NCBI RefSeq assembly: GCF_014651915.1
Contig: NZ_BMXU01000002.1
Coordinates: forward strand, 811,507-875,506
Length of the DNA stretch: 64,000 nucleotides
DNA from: Parvularcula lutaonensis
GTDB taxonomy: Bacteria; Pseudomonadota; Alphaproteobacteria; Caulobacterales; Parvularculaceae
Direction of reading: 5' to 3'
The translations under genes were made by a program, and so were the position numbers. Positions within the stretch are counted from its first letter, which is position 1. The number at the start of each line of letters is the position of its first letter. This document shows positions 1-8,382 of the stretch, piece after piece. The notes under the pieces were generated by a model. It made no database searches and was not told the DNA's origin. It was given only the letters and a program-made list of their open reading frames with translations.

Positions 1-283
1 CGGTCACCGGCCCTTCACGTTTGGATGCCACTCCGCATCCATCCGTACAGCTCCGATAGGGCGAAGGGTGCGGGCACCCCAAGGAGGGGCATCCACCACG
101 CTGGAACTACAAGTCCGCACACAGCCGTACTGCCGACGGCCGGTGGCGTAGAAAGTGGCCGTGGCCGGACGTTTACCAAGTAAATCGGTGCAGCCCTCCA
201 TCAGACCCGAGGATCTCAAGATAGCGGGGCAGTGGAACAGGCTTCAGCCATCAGAAACATCAACGCCTAAGTCATGGAAAGAA
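1..283. other. no supported gene
   Basis: I see no convincing gene here. Short open frames on both strands lack a recognisable domain and a clear ribosome binding site. The stretch lies downstream of the tRNA-Thr gene, which is read on the minus strand. It could hold the end of a gene that begins outside the window. Confidence 0.4.
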
Positions 284-359
284 TGGTGCCCCCAGTCCGA
301 CTCGAACGAACGACCTACTGATTACAAATCAGTTGCTCTACCAGCTGAGCTATAGGGGC
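284..359 (-). tRNA. tRNA-Thr (UGU)
   Basis: The minus strand folds as a 76-nt cloverleaf. The acceptor stem GCCCCTA pairs with TGGGGGC (one G:U), followed by discriminator A and an encoded CCA. The anticodon stem ACTGA/TCAGT encloses the loop TTTGTAA, giving anticodon UGU. The T-loop GTTCGAGTC is standard. It is the first of two tRNA genes in tandem on this strand. Confidence 0.95.
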
Positions 360-497
360 TGTGCCTCTCTGGTGGCGCAGGGCGCGGCGGAAATCAATCG
401 CTCTTTCTCCGGCGCGACGCGAGCGGGGATCCTGTTAACGGATTGCGCGCAACGGTGGTGCGACAAGTGACCGCACATTGAAAAGGGGAAGAACAGA

Positions 498-572
498 TGG
501 CTCCGGTGGAGGGATTCGAACCCCCGACCCAGCGATTAACAGTCGCTTGCTCTACCACTGAGCTACACCGGA
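498..572 (-). tRNA. tRNA-Asn (GUU)
   Basis: The minus strand gives a 75-nt cloverleaf. The acceptor stem TCCGGTG pairs with CACCGGA, followed by G and an encoded CCA. The anticodon stem AGCGA/TCGCT encloses CTGTTAA, giving anticodon GUU. The T-arm contains GGTTCGAATCC. It lies 138 nt upstream of tRNA-Thr on the same strand, so the two may share a transcript. Confidence 0.95.
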
Positions 573-607
573 ATGAGGGCTGCGAATAGCGAAACGACTC
601 GGCCCTG

Positions 608-642
608 AAAACCCCAAACTTTGCCTATTCCGGGGTTTTTTT
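608..642. terminator. hairpin, possibly bidirectional terminator
   Basis: AAAACCCC (608-615) pairs with GGGGTTTT (632-639) around a 16-nt loop. There is a seven-T run on the plus strand and a four-T run on the minus strand. It lies between the tRNA-Asn gene and the end of the efflux operon, and may back up the stronger hairpin at 659-682. Confidence 0.5.
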
Positions 643-658
643 GACCCTGAAACCAGAA

Positions 659-682
659 ACGGCCCTGCAGAAGCAGAGCCGT
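659..682 (-). terminator. intrinsic terminator of the RND efflux operon
   Basis: Read on the minus strand, ACGGCTCTGC pairs with GCAGGGCCGT (ten pairs, one G:U) around the tetraloop TTCT, followed by a short T-rich tract. It sits about 95 nt past the permease stop codon, as expected for the end of the three-gene efflux transcript. Confidence 0.7.
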
Positions 683-777
683 CCCTTGGGGGTATGGTGG
701 GTATGTCTTCCTGGGAGAAGAAGACCCTTTCCTAATGAACCTGTAAGGTTAACGTCGGGTAAAGATATACTTTCCTG

Positions 778-3700
778 TCATTCGGCAGGGTGGCCCGGAG
801 CGCCCTTGATGTCGGGGATGCCTTTGGTCGAGTCGCCTTCGCCGAGCTTCGGCTGGCGCTTGCCCGTCCAGATCCCGCGGAAGAACCGGGCGATGTCTGC
901 ACCGACCGCGTACATCGCGGGGACGAAGAACAGCGTCACAAAGAGGGCGAAGGCCACGCCGAAGGCGAGGCTGACGACCACGGGTTTCAGGAACTCGGCA
1001 TCAAGGCTCCGCTCCAAGAGGATGGGCAGCAGGCCGATGAACGTGGTGACCGAGGTTAGCAGGATCGGGCGGAACCGCACCGTGCCTGCCTCGACGAGAG
1101 CTGCGAAGGCTCCGGCTCCCTGCGCCCGGAGGCGGTTCACGTAATCGACCAGCACCAGGTTGTCGTTCACGACCACCCCTGCGGCGGCTGCAATGCCGAA
1201 GAAGGAGAAGATCGAGAACTCGATCCCGAAGATCGCGTGCCCGAAGATCGCGCCCATATAGCCGAACGGGATCGCCGACATGATGAGCAGGGGCTGCCAG
1301 TAGCTGCCGAAGGCGATCGCCAGCAGCATGTACATCCCGAAGAGGGCCGCAGCCATGGTCACGAGGAAGCCGCTGAAAAACTCGGCCTGTTCCTCGTCGC
1401 CGCCGCGGCGGACAATGTCCACGGCAGGGTATTTCGACAGGATACGCGGCACGATTTCGCCGTAGAATTCCTGGCGCAGGGGACCGGCATCGGCGCCTTC
1501 GCGGATCCGCGCGAAGATCATCACCGAGCGCTTGCGGTCGGTGCGCCGGATGAAACGAACCGCGGGACCGGTCTCGAACTCGACGACGGAGCTCACCGGG
1601 ATTTCGCGACCGTCGGGGGTCCGGATCCGGAAGTCGTTGTAAAGACCTTCGAGACTTTCCCGCGTCTCCTTGGGGTAGCGGACCATCACGCGCACGTCCT
1701 GGCCATCGCGGGGGAGGCGCTGGACCTCCTCGCCGTAATAGGCCTGACGGAGCTGGCGCGAGACATCCTGGACGCTGACGCCGAAGCGTTCTGCACCCGG
1801 ACGGAGCTTCAGGCGCAGCTCGTCGAGCGGAGCCTGAAGGTTGTCGCGGACATCGTAGAGGATCGGCACCGAGCGGAGATACTCCTTGATCTCGTCGGCC
1901 GCCGCCGCCGCCTGGTCGAGATCATTGGTCTCGATCGCCAGCATGAAGCGATTGGCACCGCCGCCGAAATCACTCTCGAGCGAGATTTCCTGAGCATCGG
2001 GGATGGGGCCGATGAGGTCCCGGTAGATGTCGGAAATCTCCGCCATGCTCATGCCCCGCTCATCGGCCGTCGCGAAGACGTTGAAGCCATTGAGGCCACC
2101 CGGATATCCGTAGAGCTGGGTGCTCTTGAGAACGTCCTTGCCTGTCCGTTCTTCGAGGACGCGGTCGAGCTCTTCGTTGGCAGCGATGATCTGGTCGTAG
2201 ACCTGCTGGGTCCGCGTCCACGAGGTTCCTTCCTGCATGGTGATGTTCATCTGCAGGAAATCATTCTCGATCTGTGGGCTGAACTTCAACGGAATCCAGC
2301 CCTGCGCTACAAGGGCAACGGATGTCGCGAAGCAGCCGAGGAACAGGACGATGGTGATCGCACGCGCATGGATCGCCAGCTGGACCAGCGGCCTGTAGAA
2401 GCGGTCGGCGAACCAAAGCAGGCCATCGGCAAAGCGGCGCTGGAAGCGCAGGATCCCCTTGTCCGATGGCGGCCCGAGATGGGCGAGGTGGGCAGGAAGG
2501 ATAAGGAAGCTCTCGATCAAGGAGAAGGTCAGCGCAAGGATGACCGTCCATGCGATCGCGGCGAGGAAGGCCTTGAACATCCCGCCAATGAACAGGAACG
2601 GCGCGAAAGCGAGCATCGTCGTCAGCACCGCGAAGACCACGGGCTTGATGACAATCTGTGTGCCCATGATGGCGGCATCGACTCCCGTTCGGCCCAATTC
2701 CACCTGCCTCGTGATGCTTTCGCCCACGACGAGCGCGTCATCGACCACGATGCCGATCACGAGAAGGAGACCGAACAGCGAGAGCATGTTCAGGCTGACC
2801 CCGACCATGGGCATGAAGATGAATGTGCCGACGAAGCTGATCGCGATGCCAACAGCGACCCAGAAGGCCACGACGGGACGCAGGAACAGCATGAGGATGA
2901 TCAAGACGAGGATGAGGCCCTGGACTGCGTTCTCGCTCACGATCCGCATACGGCCGTCGTAGAATTCTTCGAGCGTGAACAGCAGCTCGAGACGAACGTC
3001 TTCAGGCAACTCCGCATTCTTGCGATCGATATAGCTGCGCACTGCACGCATGATCGTCTTGATGTTGGCATTTTCCGGCTGGTTCAGCTCGATGATCATG
3101 CCCCGTTGCCCATCGATGCGGAACTTGAAATCGGCATCCGGGAAGCCATCGACCACATTGGCAATATCGCGCACGCGGACGACCGAGCCGTCGAGGTTCT
3201 GGCGCACGATGATGTCGCCGAACTCCTGCTCGGTGTCGGCGAGGTTGCGCGAGGCGAGCGGAATATTGCCGCTATCGGTGCGGATTTCGCCCATCGACAG
3301 GTTCAACGACGCTCCGCGCACGGCGCGCGCGACCTCATCGAAGGTCAGGCCGTAACGGCGCATCTGCTCTTCGGAGACCTCGATCGAGACTTCTTCGCTC
3401 CTCAGGCCCTGCACCTCGACCAACGGGGTGCCGCCGGGGATCGAGGCAAGCTCGTTCCGGATCGTCCGTGCAATGCGGTTCAGCTCCTTGTCGCTGACAT
3501 CACCGGCGAGCATGATCCACGCCATGTTGTTGCCGAAATTCGTCCGGCGCACGACTGGCGGAAAGCTGTCCTGGGGAAGGTTCGAGACACCGTCGACCCG
3601 CGCTTTGACCTCGTTGAGGAAGGCGTCCATGTCGCCGCCTTCCTTCATCTCGACGGTGAGCGAGGCGCTGCCTTCACGGGCCGTCGCGCTCAGCTCCTTG

Positions 3701-3933
3701 ATGTTGTCGAGATTGGCCAGTTCCTCCTCGATGCGGAGGATGATCTGTTCCTCGACATCGGTGGGCGAGGCGCCCGGCCAAGCGACGCTGATGCTGACGG
3801 ATTCGGGCTGTATCGAGGGCTGGGCCTCTCGGCTTAGGGTGAAGAAGGACAAGGTGCCGATGATCAAGATGAAGATCATCAGCAGGTTGGCGGCGACCCC
3901 GTTCCGGGCCCACCAGCTGATCATTCCGTTCAC
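778..3933 (-). CDS. RND efflux permease (HAE1/AcrB-like)
   Basis: Inner-membrane proton/drug antiporter subunit, 1051 residues, the normal size for the family. One transmembrane segment near residues 12-32 is followed by a large periplasmic porter domain, a helix bundle, a second periplasmic domain and a second bundle. The proton-relay acidic pair is visible in VVDDALVVGE (about 396-405), and the matching basic/polar region in VVNDNLVLVDYVN (about 945). The start overlaps the adaptor stop by 4 bp (ATGA), so translation is probably coupled. It would assemble with the adaptor and outer-membrane factor encoded just upstream. The substrate cannot be deduced; the sequence looks closer to the shorter alphaproteobacterial AcrB-like transporters than to E. 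coli AcrB itself. Confidence 0.93.
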   Translation of the reverse strand: MNGMISWWARNGVAANLLMIFILIIGTLSFFTLSREAQPSIQPESVSISVAWPGASPTDVEEQIILRIEEELANLDNIKELSATAREGSASLTVEMKEGGDMDAFLNEVKARVDGVSNLPQDSFPPVVRRTNFGNNMAWIMLAGDVSDKELNRIARTIRNELASIPGGTPLVEVQGLRSEEVSIEVSEEQMRRYGLTFDEVARAVRGASLNLSMGEIRTDSGNIPLASRNLADTEQEFGDIIVRQNLDGSVVRVRDIANVVDGFPDADFKFRIDGQRGMIIELNQPENANIKTIMRAVRSYIDRKNAELPEDVRLELLFTLEEFYDGRMRIVSENAVQGLILVLIILMLFLRPVVAFWVAVGIAISFVGTFIFMPMVGVSLNMLSLFGLLLVIGIVVDDALVVGESITRQVELGRTGVDAAIMGTQIVIKPVVFAVLTTMLAFAPFLFIGGMFKAFLAAIAWTVILALTFSLIESFLILPAHLAHLGPPSDKGILRFQRRFADGLLWFADRFYRPLVQLAIHARAITIVLFLGCFATSVALVAQGWIPLKFSPQIENDFLQMNITMQEGTSWTRTQQVYDQIIAANEELDRVLEERTGKDVLKSTQLYGYPGGLNGFNVFATADERGMSMAEISDIYRDLIGPIPDAQEISLESDFGGGANRFMLAIETNDLDQAAAAADEIKEYLRSVPILYDVRDNLQAPLDELRLKLRPGAERFGVSVQDVSRQLRQAYYGEEVQRLPRDGQDVRVMVRYPKETRESLEGLYNDFRIRTPDGREIPVSSVVEFETGPAVRFIRRTDRKRSVMIFARIREGADAGPLRQEFYGEIVPRILSKYPAVDIVRRGGDEEQAEFFSGFLVTMAAALFGMYMLLAIAFGSYWQPLLIMSAIPFGYMGAIFGHAIFGIEFSIFSFFGIAAAAGVVVNDNLVLVDYVNRLRAQGAGAFAALVEAGTVRFRPILLTSVTTFIGLLPILLERSLDAEFLKPVVVSLAFGVAFALFVTLFFVPAMYAVGADIARFFRGIWTGKRQPKLGEGDSTKGIPDIKGAPGHPAE

Positions 3934-5195
3934 AGATTGGCTCCAGTCTGGCCGGTCGCAGCCGCGGGCGCCGCGCTGGCTTCTTCGTCGGCCTCAGGCT
4001 CGGGCGGCTTGCGCGAAGCGCTTTCGCCGTTCTCGTAGAGCGGACGGATCGCATCGCCGACGTTCACGGTGACGGGGCTGACGACGAGAAGGTCGCCTTC
4101 GTCGAGACCTTCAGTGACCACGAAGCCTTCACCGGCCTGCGCAACGACGCGGGGGGTCTTCACGACCAGCCGGTCTTCGTCGTCAACGACGAAAACGGTG
4201 CCATCTTCCTGCAGCGCGAGGATCGGGATGACCGTCGCCCTCGGGACTTCGGTGCCGTAGATTTCGGCATTGACGAAAAGTCCGAAAGCCAGCGGGAAAC
4301 CGTCATCCGCACCGGCGCCATAGGGATCTTCGACTTCGACGATCGCCGCGATCTGGCGGGTCGAGCTGTCGATGGCCGCATCGACACGGGCGACATGACC
4401 GAACCACTCGCGGGTCTGGCCTGCCACGTCGGCGTAGAGACGCACTCGCGGCCCTTCGCCATCTCCGGCTTCGAACGCGAAGGGCAGGTCGAGCTTGGCA
4501 AGATCCGCGTCCGTGAGTGGGAGGCGTACCTGCGCAATGTCAGTCGCGAAGATCTGGCCCAGGGCCTGTCCCGGTGTGACATACTGTCCAACATCGGCGT
4601 TCACCGAGCGCACACGCCCGTCGAACGGCGCGCGGATGCGGGTCCGCTGGAGCGCGAGGCGCGCATCGGCAAGGTTGGCTTTCGCCGAAGCAAGTTCTGC
4701 ACGGGCGGCGGCGAGCTGCGGTTTGCGCAAGGCCAGAAGGGACGGATCATCCGACAGGCTCTCGCCGGAGAGTTCTTCATAGTCGCGGGCGGCGAGGGCG
4801 GCCTCTGCCTCCTCGACGGCGAGGCGTTGCTCCGCCTGAGCGACCTGGGCCTGCGCCCGGGTCACCGCGAGACGGTAATCGGCATCTTCGATCGTGACGA
4901 GCGTCTCGCCCTTTTCGAAGACACCGCCATTGGCGAAGCTCTCGCTCACGTCCTCGATCCGGCCTGCGATCTGCGCGGAAAGCTGGATCTCGCGGCGTGG
5001 CTGTACCTCGCCTTGGGACTTCACCGAGAGATTGAGCGGCCCATAGGTCACCTCCTGCACAAAGGCGATCGGGGCCACCGGCTCCGGAATCTGGGTTTCG
5101 ACCTCCGGGCGCATGGCGCCCAGGATCGCGATTCCACCGACGAAGAACAGAGCGAGGCCTGCAGCCCCGCCAAGAACAACCAGTTTCCGGATCAT
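3930..5195 (-). CDS. RND periplasmic adaptor (HlyD/AcrA family)
   Basis: Membrane-fusion protein of 421 residues bridging the permease and the outer-membrane channel. An N-terminal hydrophobic anchor (about 5-28) is followed by a lipoyl/barrel-sandwich half beginning ETLVTIEDADYRLAVTRAQ. Next come an alpha-helical hairpin rich in Ala/Glu/Arg (about 110-180), the second lipoyl half with IRAPFDGRVRSVNADVGQYV, and beta-barrel and membrane-proximal domains. The C-terminus is a Pro/Glu/Ala-rich tail that is probably disordered. It overlaps both neighbours by 4 bp, so the three genes behave as one operon. Confidence 0.93.
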   Translation of the reverse strand: MIRKLVVLGGAAGLALFFVGGIAILGAMRPEVETQIPEPVAPIAFVQEVTYGPLNLSVKSQGEVQPRREIQLSAQIAGRIEDVSESFANGGVFEKGETLVTIEDADYRLAVTRAQAQVAQAEQRLAVEEAEAALAARDYEELSGESLSDDPSLLALRKPQLAAARAELASAKANLADARLALQRTRIRAPFDGRVRSVNADVGQYVTPGQALGQIFATDIAQVRLPLTDADLAKLDLPFAFEAGDGEGPRVRLYADVAGQTREWFGHVARVDAAIDSSTRQIAAIVEVEDPYGAGADDGFPLAFGLFVNAEIYGTEVPRATVIPILALQEDGTVFVVDDEDRLVVKTPRVVAQAGEGFVVTEGLDEGDLLVVSPVTVNVGDAIRPLYENGESASRKPPEPEADEEASAAPAAATGQTGANL

Positions 5196-6706
5196 AAGAC
5201 GTCTCCCTGGCTTTGGGCCCCGCTGCGCACGGTGTCCTCAGCCACGGCGAGCTGTCGCTCGCTTTCCAGTAGATAGGGCGCGCCCAGCGCGAGATAGAGG
5301 TCGATCCTGTTGGACAGCCTCGCGCGCTTGGCGTCGATGAGTTGTCCTTCGGCCGCGATCCGGCGCTGCTGCGCGTTGATCAGGTCGAAGATGTTGGTGG
5401 TGCCGGCAAGGTAGCGACGTTCGGTCAGGTCTTCGGCAGCCTTGGCCTCCTCGAAGGCCAGCTCGAGCGCTTCCTGGCGCGCGGTCAGCAGGTCTTCGGC
5501 CGCGATGGCGTCCTCGACCTCGCGCCACGCGGTCAGCGCCGTGGTGGCATAGTCATAAAGAGCGGCACGGGCGTTGGCCTTGGCCGCGCGCTCATTGGCG
5601 ATCAGCCGGCCGCCCTGGAAGATGGGCTGGGTGAGGTTGCCGACGAGGCGCTTGGAGAGGAGGTCGAAGTCGAACAGGTCCTCGAACTCCGCAACCGTTG
5701 ATCCTTGGGCGGGGAGGGCGTTTTCCGTCGCCGAAGCCCTGAGGGACAGGGATGGCAGGAACGCCTTGCGCGCTTCGGATACCCTGAGCCCCGAAGCCTT
5801 GAGACGACGTTCGGCCGCGACGATATCGGGTCTGCGGGCCAGAAGTTCCTCCGGCGTGCCAAGGCCGAGCGCTCCGGCGCTGGCGGCGATGGCGTTCGGG
5901 TCGGGGAGGTCCGCAGCGCTTGCAACCGTGGCAGAGGGATACTGGCCAAGCAGCACTTCGAGACGGCGCTTGGCTTCCAGTTCAGCCTGCTGGCGTGATT
6001 TCAGCGTCGCACGCGAGGTGGCGAGGCTCGATCGGGCAAGGCGCAGGTCGAGGCTCGTGGAAATCCCGCGCTCGTAGCGCCGCTCGATGATCCGGAGGTT
6101 GACTTCGCCGGTCTCGACATCGCGCTCGGCCAGTTGCCGCTGCAGGGTCGCCGTTGTGACGTCGTAATAGCTCCGCGCCGCATTGCCCGCGAGGGACAGC
6201 CGAGCCGCGGCATAGTCGAGCTCCTGCGCCGACGCATCGAGATAGGCCGCCCGCGTGCGGTCGGTCAGCCGGCCCCAGACATCAAGCTCCCAGTCGACGG
6301 ACACCCCGAGATCGAAGTTGGTCTGGAACTGGTCAGCGAATTGCTGGCCGTTGAAGACCACCGGGCCACCGGAGCGCGAGCCATTGAGTCCCGCACTCAG
6401 CGAGGGGAGCATCCCGGCACGCGTCACCCGCGCCTGGTTGCGCGCAGCGAGGACCCGCATGCCGGCCGCCTGGATATCATAGTTCTCGGTCACCGCGCGT
6501 TCGACGATCCTGGAGACCTGTGGATCCTGAAGGTCATCGAGCCAGTTGGCCGTTACTGGCGCAGCCGGTTCAGCCGCCGTCACGGACGCCCAACCGTCGA
6601 GTTCTGCCTCGATCGGTTCCAGTGCCTGCTTCGGACCCGGTGTCGCGCAACCTGCGACCAAGACTAGGGCGACGGCGCTCTGCCGTAGCCACGCACCCCT
6701 CTTCAT
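5192..6706 (-). CDS. outer-membrane efflux factor, NodT/OprM-type lipoprotein
   Basis: TolC-superfamily channel of 504 residues. The N-terminal signal ends in the lipobox LVAGC near residue 20, so the protein is probably lipid-anchored. Two homologous helical halves follow, with typical segments such as SVDWELDVWGRL (about 135) and NLTQPIFQGGRLIANERAAKA. The start ATG is preceded by AGGAG at good spacing. This is the promoter-proximal gene of the operon, giving the order outer-membrane factor, adaptor, permease. No regulator gene is adjacent, so control must come from elsewhere. Confidence 0.93.
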   Translation of the reverse strand: MKRGAWLRQSAVALVLVAGCATPGPKQALEPIEAELDGWASVTAAEPAAPVTANWLDDLQDPQVSRIVERAVTENYDIQAAGMRVLAARNQARVTRAGMLPSLSAGLNGSRSGGPVVFNGQQFADQFQTNFDLGVSVDWELDVWGRLTDRTRAAYLDASAQELDYAAARLSLAGNAARSYYDVTTATLQRQLAERDVETGEVNLRIIERRYERGISTSLDLRLARSSLATSRATLKSRQQAELEAKRRLEVLLGQYPSATVASAADLPDPNAIAASAGALGLGTPEELLARRPDIVAAERRLKASGLRVSEARKAFLPSLSLRASATENALPAQGSTVAEFEDLFDFDLLSKRLVGNLTQPIFQGGRLIANERAAKANARAALYDYATTALTAWREVEDAIAAEDLLTARQEALELAFEEAKAAEDLTERRYLAGTTNIFDLINAQQRRIAAEGQLIDAKRARLSNRIDLYLALGAPYLLESERQLAVAEDTVRSGAQSQGDVL

Positions 6707-6735
6707 GGGTGGACTCCTTTTTTCCCCTGCCTCTC

Positions 6736-6747
6736 TTTATCGATAAA
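6736..6747. promoter_or_regulatory. 12-bp palindrome upstream of the efflux operon
   Basis: TTTATCGATAAA is a perfect palindrome 30 bp upstream of the outer-membrane factor start, in an AT-rich pocket that probably holds the operon promoter. A second short inverted repeat (ACATT/AATGT) lies directly beside it. A repressor or activator site is plausible, but no regulator gene is nearby to support it. Confidence 0.3.
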
Positions 6748-6920
6748 CATTGAAAATGTGGAATCCATTTCAAGAAGGAGAGGTGATTTTTTTTCTCAGA
6801 TTGCCATTCTGGCCCGTGACCGGGCAGGGTGGCGCAACCTGAGGGTGTGGTGCCAGCGTTTATGCACTGCAGGACCACGCAGAGATCGCCGCAGGAGACG
6901 TCGCGTCGGGAGAAGAAAGC

Positions 6921-6968
6921 TGGAGGCGCCACCCGGAATCGAACCGGGGTACACGGATTTGCAATCCG
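6921..6968. repeat. left attachment site: 48-bp copy of the tRNA-Cys 3' end
   Basis: These 48 bases are identical to 14642-14689. They run from the encoded CCA through the T-arm and variable region into the anticodon stem-loop of tRNA-Cys, then diverge. The 5' half of the tRNA is absent here, so this copy is a remnant made by integration and not a functional tRNA. Confidence 0.92.
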
Positions 6969-7037
6969 GTATTTTCGGCCCCCTTTTTTCGTCAATCCGC
7001 TACGCTGGCGCAGTGAATAACGCAGAGAGAACCTAGT

Positions 7038-7045
7038 GTGATCAC
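7038..7045. repeat. GTGATCAC palindrome near the left attachment site
   Basis: This perfect 8-bp palindrome lies about 70 bp inside the left end. Related copies cluster just inside the right end (14568-14614), and a partial copy (GTGATCG) lies near 7085. The placement suggests arm-type sites for integrase or an excision factor. Confidence 0.35.
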
Positions 7046-7122
7046 GGATTATCTTCGGATTACGCTACGGACTGGTCATAGAATGTGATCGGGAATTTCT
7101 CCGTTGCTGTGTTCATTCCCCT

Positions 7123-7133
7123 AGCGTAGCGAA
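7123..7133 (+). repeat. AGCGTAGYGAA repeat upstream of the RNA polymerase remnant
   Basis: AGCGTAGCGAA lies about 45 bp before the RNA polymerase start. Matching or near-matching copies sit at 7007-7017 (GGCGCAGTGAA), 7144-7154, 8332-8342, 13906-13916 and 14551-14561, all at gene boundaries inside the element. It may be a phage-specific promoter or an operator. Confidence 0.35.
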
Positions 7134-7178
7134 TACTCCCCACAGCGTAGCCGCCAACCACCACCACCAAGGAAATTC

Positions 7179-7342
7179 ATGGATCGTTACGACGAACTAC
7201 TCCGAACTCAGATCGCCATCGAAGAGGAATCCCGCGACCTCTCGATAGCCCGGGTGAAGCGGCAGGCCGCTATGGCCGCGTCCCGAGGCGAGGCTGAGAA
7301 CACCGCCCAAGCCAAGCTGGTCCTATCGGCTGTGATGCAGCC
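7179..7342 (+). pseudogene. T7-type RNA polymerase, N-terminal fragment
   Basis: The first ~52 codons from ATG 7179 align by eye with the N-terminal domain of T7 RNA polymerase. The T7 pattern LAREQLALEHESYEMG followed by AxxRFRK corresponds here to LLRTQIAIEEESRDLS followed by IARVKR, and T7 GEVADNAAAKPLI to GEAENTAQAKLVL. After about base 7342 the phage frame stops making sense and a different frame continues with DUF1501 sequence. The catalytic polymerase, over 700 residues, is therefore missing. The position just inside the left attachment site is where temperate T7-like phages carry this gene. Confidence 0.75.
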
Positions 7343-8317
7343 TCTGCCGAGTTCGAGGCTGGTACGAAGCAGGTCTTCGCTCTGTTCGGCGCGCACAACT
7401 CGATGCAGTCGTACAACCAGACCTTCAACCGTTCGCCGGGTTCTCCTGGTTGGGGCGGTCACGGTCTTGAACAGCTTCTCGGTTCGACGGCTCTCAGGTC
7501 GTTCGGCGTGAATCACCCCGGCAACTGGCCCAACGGTACGATCCTTGGTGCCTTCTCGATGTCCTATCGAGGTCAAGCCGTGGCGCCGTTCGTGGGCGGT
7601 TCGACGCACTCTGGCGGTACGGGCTACAACGACCTCAAGAACGCCACTGCGCCTGTCGACGTGCCCGACGCGGTGAAAGACCTGTACGACCTGAAGAACG
7701 CTTCGCTGTCGATCATCGCGCAGTTCAACACGTCGATGTCTCTCCCGATGCTGAAGGCCGATGGCACTCCCCATACGCTCGACGCCGGGTACACCGGAGA
7801 CCCTCTCGGCCAGAGCCTCCAGAAGATCGCTGAGATCATCGCTCGTCAGCCTATCGACGACACCGACCAGCGTATCTACTGTGTCACCCAGAAGGGCTAC
7901 GACACGCACGGCAACGAGCCAAACATCCTTCCGGGCCTCCTACAAGGCCTGAACGATAACATCGCAGCCTTCATCCGTGACCTTCGTGGTATGCAGGTCC
8001 ATGACAACACCCTGACCTTCACCATGTCAGACTTCGGTCGTACTCTGAACGTCAACGGCGATGGCTCGGACCACGGCTGGGGCGGTATGGCGATGGTCTT
8101 TGGCGGCGGTATCACTGGCGGTAAGATCGTGGGCACCCCTCCCGATCCCGACCCCAATGACCCGTACATCTATGGCGACCGTATGCGGATCGTCCCGACC
8201 ATCGAGACGGTGCAGTACGCTGCGTTCGTCCTTGGATGGCTCGGACTGAACTCGGGGCAGGTCGACGTGGTTCTACCCAAGCTCAGCGCGATGGGCCTCT
8301 CGGCGCTCGCCCTTTAA
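7343..8317 (+). pseudogene. DUF1501 family protein, N-terminally truncated
   Basis: An open frame of about 324 codons begins without its own start at the RNA polymerase junction; the first in-frame ATG is at 7403. The sequence has the DUF1501 C-terminal signature: GYDTHGNE, a Leu-rich helix, TLTFTMSDFGRTLNVNGDG, then DHGWGGMAMVFGGGITGGK. DUF1501 proteins are usually 400-450 residues with an export signal, so roughly the N-terminal quarter is missing. The family belongs to the alkaline-phosphatase/sulfatase fold, and its exact reaction is unknown. It is followed at once by an intrinsic terminator. It could still be translated from 7403, but a truncated enzyme is more likely. Confidence 0.7.
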
Positions 8318-8324
8318 CTCAACC

Positions 8325-8342
8325 CTACGCTAGCGTAGTGAA
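8325..8342. repeat. palindrome CTACGCTAGCGTAG with AGCGTAGTGAA motif
   Basis: A perfect 14-bp palindrome (8325-8338) lies just after the DUF1501 stop codon and just before the terminator hairpin. It includes the AGCGTAGYGAA motif found at other boundaries in the element. Confidence 0.4.
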
Positions 8343-8374
8343 GCCCTCCAGGTTTGCCCTGGGGGGCATTTTTT
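8343..8374 (+). terminator. intrinsic terminator after the DUF1501 gene
   Basis: GCCCTCCAGG pairs with CCTGGGGGGC (one T:G pair) around a five-base loop, followed by A and six Ts. It ends the transcript reading through the DUF1501 gene and lies only 9 bp before the terminase start, so the terminase probably relies on partial readthrough or on its own promoter. Confidence 0.8.
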
Positions 8375-8382
8375 GTGGACCC

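Noticed and set aside
1237-3837. 866-codon open frame on the plus strand opposite the RND permease
   Set aside because: It is the antisense of a clear coding gene, has an implausible His/Asp/Arg-rich composition and no domain. Long antisense frames are expected at this GC content.
778-6706. heavy-metal (CusA-type) efflux system
   Set aside because: The permease lacks the Met-rich metal relay of that class, and the VVDD/ND motifs fit the HAE1 drug-type branch better.
6921-6968. second tRNA-Cys gene
   Set aside because: Only the 3' 48 nt are present; the acceptor 5' strand and D-arm are missing.
7343-8317. phage major capsid or tail-fibre gene
   Set aside because: The GYDTHGN, SDFGRT and DHGWGG motifs identify DUF1501 and not a structural protein, although a virion role in the parent phage cannot be excluded.
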